DNA of 40,577 nt from contig NZ_VFSU01000006.1 in assembly GCF_006385875.1 (NCBI RefSeq), forward strand, positions 1 through 40,577, read 5' to 3'. Positions 1 to 8,677 of the stretch are shown piece by piece (the stretch's first letter is position 1; each line of letters opens with the position of its first letter). This DNA comes from Sandaracinobacter neustonicus. GTDB lineage: Bacteria; Pseudomonadota; Alphaproteobacteria; Sphingomonadales; Sphingomonadaceae. The position numbers and the translations under genes were made by a program. A model generated the notes under the pieces. It searched no databases and was not told the DNA's origin. It saw only the letters and a list, made by a program, of their open reading frames with translations.

Positions 1-1
1 G

Positions 2-413
2 GTGGAGGAACAGCAAGCCTTCTTCGAAAAGGGCGTCGCGCACCTGAAACCGCTGACGCTGCGGCAGATCGCGGACATGATCGAAATGCACGAATCCACC
101 GTCAGCCGCGTCACCAGCAACAAATATCTGGCCTGCGACCGCGGCGTTTTCGAGCTGAAATATTTCTTCACCACCGCGATCCAGAGCAGCGACGGCGGCA
201 CAGACGCCTCCGCCGAGGCCGTGCGCCAGCGCCTGAAAGCCCTGATCGACGCGGAAGATCCGCTGAAGCCGCTGTCAGACGACAAGCCCGTCGAAGCGTT
301 GAAAAAAGACGGCATACGATATCGCCCGCCGCACGGTGACGAAATACCGCGAAGCCATGAACATCCCCAGCAGCTTCGACCGCCGCCGCCGCGCGCTGGT
401 CCGCGCGGCCTGA
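2..413 (+). pseudogene. rpoN: RNA polymerase sigma-54 factor, 3' end, frameshifted
   Basis: C-terminal part of sigma-54, which directs RNA polymerase to -24/-12 promoters together with enhancer-binding ATPases. The 5' end lies outside the window. The core-to-DNA-binding stretch LTLRQIADMIEMHESTVSRV (helix-turn-helix) and a following KYFF segment are typical of the family. After GAC GGC at 308-313 an extra A at 314 shifts the frame. Removing it restores GYDIARRTVTKYREAM, the RpoN box that reads the -24 element, and a stop at 411-413. As written the protein loses the RpoN box, so either the gene is inactive or this is a one-base sequencing error. A second one-base frameshift occurs in the symporter at 19233, which makes an assembly error a fair alternative. 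Identification is secure; the broken state is not. Confidence 0.85.
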
Positions 414-483
414 GGGGGCGCTGCCAAGCAGACGCCGCGAGTTCTCAACTACTGTCCCCCCCAACGTCACCCCACCCACAACC

Positions 484-514
484 GTCACCCCGGACTTGAT
501 CCGGGGTCCAGCTT
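484..514. repeat. Palindromic intergenic repeat, copy 1
   Basis: Contains CCCCGGA-CTTGA-TCCGGGG followed by TCCAGCTT, a short hairpin. Two further copies, facing each other, are at 10091-10121 and 10147-10175. It lies just after rpoN and could end its transcript, though there is no T-run. The family looks like a dispersed extragenic palindrome. Confidence 0.8.
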
Positions 515-540
515 CTCTACCCCACCGCCGGGCCAAAAAA

Positions 541-597
541 ACGAAGGGGTTCCACCCCTTCACCCCGGCAGGGGCGTGACGCCCCTGCACCCCCGGA
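541..597. repeat. GC-rich intergenic repeat, inverted copy at 17615-17671
   Basis: Includes the hairpin CAGGGGCG-TGA-CGCCCCTG and CCCCTTCACCCCGG. The same string occurs in reverse orientation at about 17615-17671, and a degraded part near 21148-21182. It belongs to the gene-free stretch 414-820, which holds only repeats and no credible gene. Confidence 0.75.
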
Positions 598-647
598 ATC
601 TTTTGATGATTGCATCCTTTGCCAACAGGCGTCGCCTGCTCGCCCCT

Positions 648-739
648 CCCCCGCTCAGGCTGAGCTTGTCGAAGCCCGGACGGTGAGAGCGGAATGGTTG
701 AGCCAGATGGGGCTTCGACAAGCTCAGCCTGAGCGGGGG
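648..739. repeat. Perfect 30-bp inverted repeat
   Basis: Left arm 648-677 starts CCCCCGCTCAGGCTGAGC. Right arm 710-739 is its exact reverse complement, ending GCCTGAGCGGGGG. The loop is 32 nt. The core CTTCGACAAGCTCAGCCTGA resembles a palindrome that is very common between genes in sphingomonads. It sits between rpoN (+) and the minus-strand DUF2238 gene, a convergent junction. Confidence 0.85.
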
Positions 740-820
740 GAGAGGGGCGGTTAAGGCCGGACGGTTGGCAAAGACTATGATCGGCAAACGTTTTGCCGGA
801 TCGCGAACTACCGGCTCAAA

Positions 821-1465
821 TCAACCGGTTCGTTTGCTCTTTCGGCCATGCCACAGGGCCGCGATCACTGCCCCGACTATGGCCGCCGCCATATCCTTCT
901 GGGCGTCCCACATGTCGCCTTGCTGACCATTATATTCGTTCGCCATGTCGGGCGCGAGAAGGATCGTCAGCATCCACTCGAAAATCTCGTAAAGCGCACT
1001 GGCGGTTCCGACGAACAACAAGGCCATCCACAAGCTGCCGCGCCGCCCCATCCCTGCATGCCGTCGCATTGCCTCGGAAAAGGGCAGCACCCACAGCAGC
1101 CCGAACGCGAAATGCACCAGCCGATCATAGCCGTTGCGCGCCAGCCCGAACATGTCGCTGAACGCAGGGCCGTTCAAGGCATGGGCCCATTCGTCATAAG
1201 GTACATTCGAATAAGTGTATCGGCCTCCAAGCGTGTGCAGCAGCCAGAAGATCAGCAGCGCACCAACCGCCTTGTTCGAAAGTGGCCAGCGGCCCAGCAA
1301 CAGCGGCGCGGCAAGCACCAGAAGCAGCGTCGGAATATGGTGGAGCGGGGCAATCTCCGGGTAAGGCTGGCGAACATTGGCCAGCCCGACCGCGACCGCC
1401 AAAACCAGAAGCATGAAAAACTGCGGGCGCGGAAGATCGCGCCACGCGTCCAGATAGCTGGTCAT
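821..1465 (-). CDS. DUF2238 (YjdF-like) inner-membrane protein
   Basis: A 214-residue polytopic membrane protein. Hydrophobic stretches fall at about residues 15-32, 43-60, 65-77, 115-132 and 146-165, and a short one near the C-terminus. The motif NVPYDEWAHALNGPAFSDM, followed by NGYDRLVHFAFGLLWVLPF and YEIFEWMLTILLAPDMANEYNGQQGDMWD, matches the conserved acidic and aromatic blocks of DUF2238, whose E. coli member is YjdF. No biochemical function is established for the family. Its start is 27 bases after the stop of the secreted protein gene upstream, so the two are probably co-transcribed. A family-level call only. Confidence 0.8.
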   Translation of the reverse strand: MTSYLDAWRDLPRPQFFMLLVLAVAVGLANVRQPYPEIAPLHHIPTLLLVLAAPLLLGRWPLSNKAVGALLIFWLLHTLGGRYTYSNVPYDEWAHALNGPAFSDMFGLARNGYDRLVHFAFGLLWVLPFSEAMRRHAGMGRRGSLWMALLFVGTASALYEIFEWMLTILLAPDMANEYNGQQGDMWDAQKDMAAAIVGAVIAALWHGRKSKRTG

Positions 1466-1492
1466 GCTGAAGGCATCGCAACGCCAACCCGG

Positions 1493-3241
1493 CTATTGGT
1501 CATCGGGTTGGCGAGGCACTGCGGTCAGCCCCATTTTCTTCAACTGTTCGCGCAGCATCGCGCTCTGGTCCCATGTCAGCAGGGGCGGTACGCCTTCCTT
1601 AGGTTGGCCTGCAGGCTTCACGATCAACTCGGCGTCATCCGTCACGGTCAGCTCCACCGGTGCACCAGCAATGTCGATTACCGCTTGTCGGCCGTTCATG
1701 TTGATTTTCTTCATGGTCTGACTGGTCAGGGAGTCGCCGAAATAAATCTGCTCGGCGATGGAGATCAACTGCCTGTCCATTCCGTCGTACAGATAGACGA
1801 TCCGCAACGGCGCTGCGAATTCGGCCTGATCGTTCCGCTCGATGGGAGGGGGGCCGTCGTTCGAGGACGTGTAGACGTCATAGGCCACGCCAGAGATGGC
1901 GAACGCGGGTTCGAGGCCGGTCAGGACGGTGTGGGTTCCCATCGCGCCGTGCGGGATGCAGGCTGCCGTCCAGCCATTCCGGCCGCGGCTGCGTTCATCA
2001 ACCTTTGCGGGGGGCGGCCCCTGCACCGGGGCACACCATGTCAACTGCATGGTGGCTTCGCGGAATTCGCTTTCAGCCTTCTGCATGCTCATCGGCACGC
2101 CGCCCCTCGACCATGTCAGTTGCATCCGCGCCGGAAAGCCATAGACGATGGTGCCTGCGCTGACTGATCTCTTGCCGAGCAGGGTCGTGATGGTGACGTC
2201 CTGTGTCAGCTTTCCCCGATAGGCATGGTGAAAGGGAATGCTGGCCAGCGTTTGCCCTGCCACAAGCTTGCCCTGCTCGATCGTGCCGCCCTTGTCGGAC
2301 AGCAGTGTCGGATAAGGGAATTGCTGGCGGGCGATCAGTTGCGCCTGAACCGGTGTGGGGCCGACAGCCACCTTCACAAGGCTGGCGGCCTCAAGCCGGT
2401 ACAGCGCGTCTGGCTCCGTCAATCCGATCAGGGTGAGTGTCGGATTTTTCTTCGGGCCGACTGCGAAGGTCAACGGGCCGATTTCGGCCAGATAGCCGCC
2501 AGCCGGTATCTGGGCTGCGTTGGCTGCTGTGGGCGGAACTTGTCGGCCGCGCCGGCACATGGCGAAGCTGCTGTCCTTTTCGTGCCACTCGTAGGAAACC
2601 GGCTCATCCTGATCCTGGGTGGAGCGGGCGACAAAGCGCGGACGGTCATAATCCTTGTCGCAATTGCTGATCGCGATGGGGATGGTCGGGCGCTGATCGT
2701 CCGACAGAATCTGGTATGGCTTTGGTTTTGCCAATGGCTGGCGGCTTTTGACGATAGTGAGATGATAGGGCTTCGTCCCGCGCTCCGCGAGGGCTTCTGC
2801 CATCTCGTCGAACTCACCGTTCCCGTCCGTATCGAACCAGCAAACAAAGCTGCGCGGCCCGGCGGCTCCGCAGAACGTCCGCGGACCGTCTGCCAGCTTC
2901 AGTTCGCCGCTTCGCTTCGCCGCCTTCTCTCCGCCGGGGAACGCACGCCACAAAAGCTGTGCATCGGAGGCGTCTCCCGTCGGCGCGAAGCGTGCGACTT
3001 GCACAGGCTTCGCCGTCGCCCGAGCCAGCAGCTGGTTGGCAGGCCTGTCCCCCTTGCTCCACAGGATGCCATTGCCCTCAGAAGCATCGGCGCGCTCCAG
3101 CAACAGCGGAACATCGATGACGGCGGCTTCGCGAATGGCCTTTGCCTGATCAGTCTCAGCCTGTGCGGATGCCTGAGCAGATGCGGGGGCGGATGCGATC
3201 AGGACCAGCAGCGACACAAAAACATGACTGTGACACAACAT
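1493..3241 (-). CDS. Secreted or periplasmic protein of unknown function
   Basis: About 582 residues, not recognised. I place the start at the ATG at 3241 because it gives a clean Sec signal peptide, MLCHSHVFVSLLVLIASA followed by PASAQA, and a GGAG motif lies six bases upstream. A longer reading begins at 3283. After a short Gln/Ala-rich linker the mature protein is mainly beta-prone with no transmembrane segment. A stretch near residue 120 (DTDGNGEFDEMAEAL) resembles an isolated calcium-binding EF-hand-type loop, which may be coincidental. Several Cys residues could form disulfides. It is followed by the DUF2238 membrane protein in the same operon. No enzyme motif was seen. Confidence 0.6.
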   Translation of the reverse strand: MLCHSHVFVSLLVLIASAPASAQASAQAETDQAKAIREAAVIDVPLLLERADASEGNGILWSKGDRPANQLLARATAKPVQVARFAPTGDASDAQLLWRAFPGGEKAAKRSGELKLADGPRTFCGAAGPRSFVCWFDTDGNGEFDEMAEALAERGTKPYHLTIVKSRQPLAKPKPYQILSDDQRPTIPIAISNCDKDYDRPRFVARSTQDQDEPVSYEWHEKDSSFAMCRRGRQVPPTAANAAQIPAGGYLAEIGPLTFAVGPKKNPTLTLIGLTEPDALYRLEAASLVKVAVGPTPVQAQLIARQQFPYPTLLSDKGGTIEQGKLVAGQTLASIPFHHAYRGKLTQDVTITTLLGKRSVSAGTIVYGFPARMQLTWSRGGVPMSMQKAESEFREATMQLTWCAPVQGPPPAKVDERSRGRNGWTAACIPHGAMGTHTVLTGLEPAFAISGVAYDVYTSSNDGPPPIERNDQAEFAAPLRIVYLYDGMDRQLISIAEQIYFGDSLTSQTMKKINMNGRQAVIDIAGAPVELTVTDDAELIVKPAGQPKEGVPPLLTWDQSAMLREQLKKMGLTAVPRQPDDQ

Positions 3242-3366
3242 GAGGGACTCCGGGACGCGCAACATTGCGTAGATTCCGCTCATTGCACGACCCCGGTTTC
3301 AGGGGAATCGCTTTGTTGTCCGCCCGGCGTCAGGGATTGCCGGTTAACCGCGAATGCGTTCCCCGC

Positions 3367-4776
3367 TCAGCCCGCCTTTGCCATCAGGCTGTGCCGCCGA
3401 CTGTAGGCGAAATAGATCGCCAGCCCGATCAGGTTCCAGATGCCGAAGCGAACCAGTGTGGTGCCCGGCAGGCTAAACATCAGGTAGAGGCAGCCCAGGA
3501 TCGCCAGCGTGCCCACCACGAAGGGGGCCGGGCTGCGGAACAGCCGCTCGGCGTTGGGGGCGGTCTTGCGCAGGATCATCAGGCAGGCGCCCACCGAAAT
3601 GAAGGCCAGCAGCGTGCCCGCATTGGCCAGTTCGGCGATCTCGTCCAGCCGGAACACGCCTGCCACGGCGGCGATAGAAATGCCGGTGATGATGGTGATC
3701 AGCGTCGGTGCGCCGGTGCGCGGGCTGACCTTGGCGAGGCGGCGCGGCAGCAGCCCATCGCGCGCCATCACGAAGAAGATGCGGCTTTGCCCATACATCA
3801 TCACCAGAATGACCGACGGCAGGGCGATGATGGCGGCCAGCGCCACCAGATGCGCGGCAACCGGCTGGTTCAGCGTGCGCAGCACCAGCGCCAGCGGCTC
3901 GGGCGAGTTGGCGAGCTCGGTGTGGGGAATGGCCCCCACCGCCGCAACCGCGACCAGCATGTAGATCAGCGTGCACACCGCCATGGAGCCGATGATGCCG
4001 ATGGTGAGATCGCGCTTCGGGTTCTTGGCTTCCTCGGCTGAGGTGGCGACGGCGTCGAAGCCATAGAAGGCGAAAAAGACGATGGCCGCAGCCGCCATCA
4101 CCCCCCGCTGCACGCCATCCGAATCCAGCGTGGAGCCGAAGCCATAGGGCATGAAGGGCTTCAGATTGCCGCTGTCGAAGGCGGGCATGGCGAACAGGAT
4201 GAAGGCCCCCAGCGCCAGCAGCTTGATGATCACAAGGATGATGTTCAGCGTGGCGCTTTCCCGCGTGCCCGCGATCAGCATCCCCATCACCGCCAGCGCC
4301 ACCAGCACGGCAGGCAGGTTGATGATGCCGCCCGCATGCGGTCCCACCAGCAGGGCGTGCGGAAGCTCCACCCCGGCCGACTGGATCCAGCCCACCAGAT
4401 AGCCCGACCAGCCCACCGCCACGGTGGAACAGGCCAGCGAATATTCGAGGATCAGGCTCCACCCCACCACCCAGGCGACCGTTTCGCCGATGGCGGCATA
4501 GCTGAAGGTATAGGCGCTGCCTGCCGCCGGAATCATAGTGGCAAGCTCTGTATAGGCCAGCGCCGCGCAGGCGCAGACGGCCCCGGCGATGGCGAAGGCA
4601 AGGATCACCGCAGGCCCGGCGCGCTCCGCGCCAACGCCTGTCAGCGTATAGATGCCGGTGCCGACGATGGCCCCCACGCCCAGCGCGATCAGGTGCGGCC
4701 AGGACAGGGTCTTCGCAAGCGCATGTCCGTGGCTGTGCTGCGTGACTTCACTTAGAGATTTGCGCCTGCCGAACAT
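3367..4776 (-). CDS. APC-family amino acid permease
   Basis: A 469-residue transporter of the amino acid-polyamine-organocation superfamily with about 12 to 13 membrane segments. TM1 carries the helix-breaking GVGAIVGTGIYTLTG motif of the cationic amino acid transporter branch, and the AAIVFFAFYGFDAVATSAEE block of TM6 is present. I prefer the ATG at 4776 (MFGRRKSL) because AAGGGAG precedes it; another in-frame ATG is at 4800. It overlaps the 3' end of the GntR gene by 28 bases, so it is the last gene of the hydroxyproline operon. Import of hydroxyproline, proline or short derivatives is the obvious inference, but the substrate cannot be read from sequence. Confidence 0.85.
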   Translation of the reverse strand: MFGRRKSLSEVTQHSHGHALAKTLSWPHLIALGVGAIVGTGIYTLTGVGAERAGPAVILAFAIAGAVCACAALAYTELATMIPAAGSAYTFSYAAIGETVAWVVGWSLILEYSLACSTVAVGWSGYLVGWIQSAGVELPHALLVGPHAGGIINLPAVLVALAVMGMLIAGTRESATLNIILVIIKLLALGAFILFAMPAFDSGNLKPFMPYGFGSTLDSDGVQRGVMAAAAIVFFAFYGFDAVATSAEEAKNPKRDLTIGIIGSMAVCTLIYMLVAVAAVGAIPHTELANSPEPLALVLRTLNQPVAAHLVALAAIIALPSVILVMMYGQSRIFFVMARDGLLPRRLAKVSPRTGAPTLITIITGISIAAVAGVFRLDEIAELANAGTLLAFISVGACLMILRKTAPNAERLFRSPAPFVVGTLAILGCLYLMFSLPGTTLVRFGIWNLIGLAIYFAYSRRHSLMAKAG

Positions 4777-5437
4777 CCACTCCCTTTCCCTGTATTGCAC
4801 CCGGTTCGCCGTTCAGATCGTCCAGCGTGGATCGGATATGCTGCGCCAGCAGCGCCTGCAGCTTCGCCGCGTCTCGGGCGAGGAAGGCGTCCAGCAGGCC
4901 GCGATGTTCCTGATGCGCGCGGGTTTCCCGGCCCGCAGGCTCCAGATGCGCGACGACATAGCGTTCCGCCATGATCGACAGCCGCTGCACCAATTGCATC
5001 GTCAACGGCCTGTCCGGGCTGTTCGTCAGCGCGATGTGGAATTCGCGGTTTCGCACGGCCACTTCGGCCAGATTGATGCCCGCGGCGCTGTCCAGCCGCT
5101 CGAACGCGTCGATGGCGGCGCTGCGTTCGGCATCCGTCGCCGCCAGCGCGGCATGGGCGGCGGCGGCGGGTTCGATGGAGAGCCGCAGCTCGAAAATCTC
5201 GTCCAGTTGCTCAGCGGACAGCGGCTGCACGAAATAGCCGCGATTGGCGTGGCTGACGATCAGCCCGTCCTGCTCCAGCCGGGCCAGCGCCTCGCGCAGC
5301 GGAATCTTGCTGATGCCCAGTTCGGCCGCCAGCGCGTCCTGCCGGATGGGCGCGTTGTCAGCCAACTGCCCCGTCACGATCTGCTCGCGCACGATCTCGA
5401 ACACTCGATCCGACAGGGTGCGCACGACAAGGCTCAA
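4748..5437 (-). CDS. GntR-family regulator with FCD domain
   Basis: A 229-residue one-component regulator. The N-terminal winged helix covers about residues 5-70, with RQDALAAELGISKIPLREAL as recognition region and GYFV closing the wing. The C-terminal FCD ligand domain has the family's metal/ligand residues in FELRLSIEPAA, REFHIAL and HQEHRGLLDAFLARD. Translation appears to start at TTG (5437-5435) with GAGGAG six bases upstream. It lies between the epimerase (10-base gap) and the permease, so it is embedded in the operon it presumably controls. Two palindromes, at 7403 and 17264, are its likely operators. The ligand is probably a hydroxyproline pathway intermediate (inference). Confidence 0.88.
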   Translation of the reverse strand: MSLVVRTLSDRVFEIVREQIVTGQLADNAPIRQDALAAELGISKIPLREALARLEQDGLIVSHANRGYFVQPLSAEQLDEIFELRLSIEPAAAAHAALAATDAERSAAIDAFERLDSAAGINLAEVAVRNREFHIALTNSPDRPLTMQLVQRLSIMAERYVVAHLEPAGRETRAHQEHRGLLDAFLARDAAKLQALLAQHIRSTLDDLNGEPGAIQGKGVDVRQAQISK

Positions 5438-5447
5438 TCCGGGCTCC

Positions 5448-6446
5448 TCATTTGACCTGGAAGCCTTCCCAGAATGGATCGGCCTTGTCGATCCAGATCG
5501 TGTTGATCCCCGTCTGGATCGCGGAGCCTTCGATGGAGGGAATGATGGCGGGGGTGTCGCCCAGCTTTGTTTCCGCCTCTACCCGGCCGATGAAGCGGCT
5601 GCCGATATAGCTTTCATGGACGAAGCGGTCGCCCGCTTTCAGCAGCCCCTTCGAATGCAGATGCGCCAGCCGTGCCGAGGTGCCGGTGCCGCACGGGGAG
5701 CGGTCGATTGCGCCTTCGCCGTAGAAAACCGCGTTGCGGCCGTCCGCGCCGTCTCCACGGGGTTTGTCGGCCCACAGGATGTGGCTGACGCCGCGAATCG
5801 TCGGGTCCAGCGGGTGCACGGGTTCATATTTTGCGCGGATCGCCGCGCGCAGGCGGCGGCTGAGTTCGATGATGCGCGAGGCACCCAGATCGTCCAGCCC
5901 TGTGTAGGCCCCCTGCGGCTCGACGATGCCATAATAATTGCCGCCGTAGGAGACATCGACCGTCAGCGGGCCGAAGCCCTCCAGTTCCACCTCGATCCCC
6001 GTCGCCGCGACATAGGCGGGGACGTTGGTGATCTTCACCGACGTCACCTTGTTGCCCGCTGTTTCATAGGCGATGTCGATGATCCCGGCGGGCACCTCGA
6101 TCTTCAGCTTGCCCGGCGTGGCGGGGATGACGAGGCCGTTTTCCAGCGCGAACGTCACCATGCCGATGGTGCCATGGCCGCACATCGGCAGGCAGCCGGA
6201 GGTTTCGATGAACAGGATGCCGGTGTCTGTATCCGGCCGCGTGGGCGGATAGAGGAAGCCGCCGGACATCATGTCATGCCCGCGCGGCTCATAGCAGAGG
6301 CCGGTGCGGATCCAGTCGAACCGGGTCATGAAATCCTGCCGACGCTCCGACATGGAGCCGCCCTTCAGCAGCGGGGCCCCGCCCGCCACGAGGCGGACGG
6401 GGTTGCCGGCGGTATGACCATCTATGCAGAAGAAGGTGTGGCGCAT
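5448..6446 (-). CDS. 4-hydroxyproline 2-epimerase (proline racemase family)
   Basis: A 332-residue enzyme that interconverts trans-4-hydroxy-L-proline and cis-4-hydroxy-D-proline by a two-base Cys/Cys mechanism. Both catalytic cysteines are present: Cys89 in MCGHGTIG and Cys252 in DRSPCGTGTSA. The second Cys separates it from trans-3-hydroxyproline dehydratases, which carry Thr there. HTAGNP near the N-terminus and the C-terminal GSRFIGR block are also typical, and the length is normal. It sits 15 bases after the DHDPS-family deaminase and before the regulator. The downstream steps, D-hydroxyproline oxidation and deamination, are encoded next door, which strongly supports hydroxyproline rather than proline as substrate. 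Confidence 0.88.
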   Translation of the reverse strand: MRHTFFCIDGHTAGNPVRLVAGGAPLLKGGSMSERRQDFMTRFDWIRTGLCYEPRGHDMMSGGFLYPPTRPDTDTGILFIETSGCLPMCGHGTIGMVTFALENGLVIPATPGKLKIEVPAGIIDIAYETAGNKVTSVKITNVPAYVAATGIEVELEGFGPLTVDVSYGGNYYGIVEPQGAYTGLDDLGASRIIELSRRLRAAIRAKYEPVHPLDPTIRGVSHILWADKPRGDGADGRNAVFYGEGAIDRSPCGTGTSARLAHLHSKGLLKAGDRFVHESYIGSRFIGRVEAETKLGDTPAIIPSIEGSAIQTGINTIWIDKADPFWEGFQVK

Positions 6447-6461
6447 GAGATGAACGCGTCC

Positions 6462-7376
6462 TTAAGCGGCCTTGCTCGCCGTCAGCGACGGGCGGGTGGC
6501 GGCGGCCTTTTCCACCATCGCGATCACCTCTGCGCGGCGCGCGCCTTCCAGCACGTAACGCGGCGGCAGCACCCGTTCGGAACCGCGGCCCATCACCTGT
6601 TCCGCCAGCTTGATGGACTGCACCAGATCATGCTCCGCATCCAGATGCAGCAGCGGCATGAACCAGCGGTAGATTTCCATCGCCTTGGCATGATCGCCGC
6701 GTTCGAAGGCGCGGACCAGTTCCACCGATTCCTGCGGGAAGGCGTTGGTGAGGCCGGAAACCCAGCCCTGCGCGCCCAGATACAGGCCTTCCAGCGCCAC
6801 ATCGTCCAGCCCGGCGAACAGGGTGAAGCGATCGCCGAAGGCGTTCTTGATGTCCGTGAAGCGGCGGGTATCCGGCGCGGATTCCTTGATCGCCACGATG
6901 TTCGCCACATCCTTCACCGCTTCCAGCACATCATTGTTGATGGTGGTGCGATAGGCGGGCGGGTTGTTGTAGAGCATGATCGGCAGGCCGGTCTTTTCCG
7001 CGACGCCCTTGAAGTGGGCGGCGAGTTCATGCGCCTTGGGCACATAGACCATGGGGGGCAGCAGCATCAGGCCATCGGCACCGGCCTTTTCGGCGGCCTG
7101 CGCATAGCGGGCGGCGCGGCGGGTGTCATATTCGGACACGCCGGTGATCACGGGCACGCGGCCCTTCACGGCTTCGACGATGGCGGTGAGCACCGTCACC
7201 TTTTCGTCGAACTCCAGCGAGTTGTTCTCGCCCACGGTGCCCAGCGCGATGACGCCGGTGACGCCGTCGCGGATCAGATCATCGACCACGCGCTGCGTAT
7301 CCGCCACATCGATGGACAGGTCTGCGCGGACCTGCGTGGTGACTGCCGGGAAAACACCCTTCCAACCGATTGCCAT
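6462..7376 (-). CDS. DHDPS-family 1-pyrroline-4-hydroxy-2-carboxylate deaminase
   Basis: A 304-residue class I aldolase-fold enzyme of the DapA/NAL superfamily. The Schiff-base lysine is in IVAIKES (Lys164 from the start used here), the catalytic Tyr in LYNNP (Tyr136), and GTVGENNSL replaces the GTTGE loop. Family members next to hydroxyproline epimerases deaminate 1-pyrroline-4-hydroxy-2-carboxylate to 2-oxoglutarate semialdehyde. I start at the ATG at 7376 because GAGGAA lies upstream; an in-frame ATG at 7391 would add five residues. It is the first gene of the minus-strand operon, directly after the 7403 palindrome. The next pathway enzyme, 2-oxoglutarate semialdehyde dehydrogenase, is not in this window. 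Confidence 0.82.
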   Translation of the reverse strand: MAIGWKGVFPAVTTQVRADLSIDVADTQRVVDDLIRDGVTGVIALGTVGENNSLEFDEKVTVLTAIVEAVKGRVPVITGVSEYDTRRAARYAQAAEKAGADGLMLLPPMVYVPKAHELAAHFKGVAEKTGLPIMLYNNPPAYRTTINNDVLEAVKDVANIVAIKESAPDTRRFTDIKNAFGDRFTLFAGLDDVALEGLYLGAQGWVSGLTNAFPQESVELVRAFERGDHAKAMEIYRWFMPLLHLDAEHDLVQSIKLAEQVMGRGSERVLPPRYVLEGARRAEVIAMVEKAAATRPSLTASKAA

Positions 7377-7402
7377 TTTGCCGTTCCTCATTTGACTTCG
7401 AA

Positions 7403-7416
7403 TATCGTATACGATA
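7403..7416. promoter_or_regulatory. Palindromic operator between divergent hydroxyproline operons
   Basis: A perfect 14-bp palindrome, TATCGTATACGATA, lies in the 71-bp gap between the deaminase gene (-) and the oxidoreductase gene (+). A 13/14 match, TATCGTATACTATA, is at 17264-17277 in front of the GH127 operon. FCD-type GntR proteins usually bind short palindromes of this size, so the regulator at 4748-5437 is the probable ligand. Confidence 0.75.
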
Positions 7417-7447
7417 ATGAATCACGCATGACAAGAGGGCAATTTCG

Positions 7448-8677
7448 ATGAGCCGGATTTTGGTGCTGGGCGGCGGGGTTGTGGGGCTGTCCGCCGCGCT
7501 GGCGCTGGCCCGCGCGGGGCATGCGGTGACGGTGCTGGAACCGGACGCGGCGCGGGCTGCGGCCAGCTGGGGCAATGCCGGGCATATCGCCACGGAACAG
7601 GTCGCGCCTCTGGCATCGGTGGAGACGTTGCTGTCGGCTTGGAAGCGGCGGTTCGCGGCGGGCGGCGCGATGGATTTGCCGCTGCATCTGGCCCCGCACT
7701 GGCTGCCCTTCGCGTTGAGATTCGTGAACGCCTCCAGCCGGGACGGGTTTCAGGATGGCTGCGACGCGCTGCGCCCGCTGCTGGCGGCAGCGCTGCCCGC
7801 GTGGGAACGGCTGGCCGAGGCGCTGGGCTGCCCCGAGCTGCTGAAGCGCGACGGGCATCTGGTGGCGTGGGAAAGCGAGGCGAGCGCGGCGAAGGGCCGG
7901 GCCGCATGGGAGGCCGCCGACACCGGCACGGCCATAGTGCACCCGGCAAGCGCGGACGATCTGGCGGCGATCCGGGGCGTGACGACGGCGTCCATCGCCG
8001 GGGTGGCGCGCTTCGGCGGCACGGCGCAGATTGCCGATCTGGGGCAGCTGGCGGAGGCGCTGGAAGCCGCGCTGACTGCGGCGGGCGGGCGCATCCTGCG
8101 CGAACGTGGCGCGGTTGGGGTGCAAGGCGGGCGCGCCTGTGTGCCGGGGCATGAGGCGGACTTGCTGCTGGTGTGCGCGGGTGCGCGCAGTGCGGCGCTG
8201 GTGGCCCCCGCCGGGCTGACCGCGCCGCTGATCGCCGAGCGCGGTTATCATATTCGCGCTGACGCGTCGCGCTGGCCCGCCGACATGCCGCCGCTGGTGT
8301 TCGAGGATCGCTCGATGATCGTCACCCGCTATGCGCACGCCGTGCAGGCCGCCAGCTTCGTGGAGTTCGGCACTCCCGACGCCCCGCCCGACGTGCGCAA
8401 GTGGGAACGGCTGGAGGCGCATGTGGCCGCCCTCGGCCTGCCGCTGAGCGGGCCGTTCACACGCTGGATGGGCGCGCGGCCGACGCTGCCGGATTATCTG
8501 CCCGCCATCGGCCGCTCGCGCGCCGCGCCCAACCTGCTCTATGCCTTCGGGCATCAGCATCTGGGCTTGACGCTGGCGGCGATCACGTCCGAACTGGTGG
8601 CGGCGCTGGTCGCGGGCGATGCCTCGCCCGTGCCGCTGAAACCCTTTGATCTTGCCCGTTTTGGAGAACCCCGATGA
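7448..8677 (+). CDS. FAD-dependent D-amino acid oxidoreductase (probable D-hydroxyproline dehydrogenase)
   Basis: A 409-residue DAO-family flavoprotein. The N-terminal dinucleotide fold ILVLGGGVVGLSAALALA (residues 4-21) and ASWGNAGHIATEQVAPL match the DadA/D-hydroxyproline dehydrogenase branch. The C-terminal WMGARPTLPDYLPAIG and GHQHLGLTL blocks close the FAD site. In this context it should oxidise cis-4-hydroxy-D-proline to 1-pyrroline-4-hydroxy-2-carboxylate, passing electrons to the respiratory chain. It is divergent from the deaminase and epimerase genes, separated by the operator at 7403, and its TGA overlaps the ATG of the aminopeptidase. General D-amino acid dehydrogenase activity is the alternative. 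Confidence 0.82.
   Translation: MSRILVLGGGVVGLSAALALARAGHAVTVLEPDAARAAASWGNAGHIATEQVAPLASVETLLSAWKRRFAAGGAMDLPLHLAPHWLPFALRFVNASSRDGFQDGCDALRPLLAAALPAWERLAEALGCPELLKRDGHLVAWESEASAAKGRAAWEAADTGTAIVHPASADDLAAIRGVTTASIAGVARFGGTAQIADLGQLAEALEAALTAAGGRILRERGAVGVQGGRACVPGHEADLLLVCAGARSAALVAPAGLTAPLIAERGYHIRADASRWPADMPPLVFEDRSMIVTRYAHAVQAASFVEFGTPDAPPDVRKWERLEAHVAALGLPLSGPFTRWMGARPTLPDYLPAIGRSRAAPNLLYAFGHQHLGLTLAAITSELVAALVAGDASPVPLKPFDLARFGEPR

Noticed and set aside
314-325. CATACGATATCG in rpoN as another GntR operator
   Set aside because: It lies within the coding sequence and is not a palindrome of the same form; the likeness is accidental.
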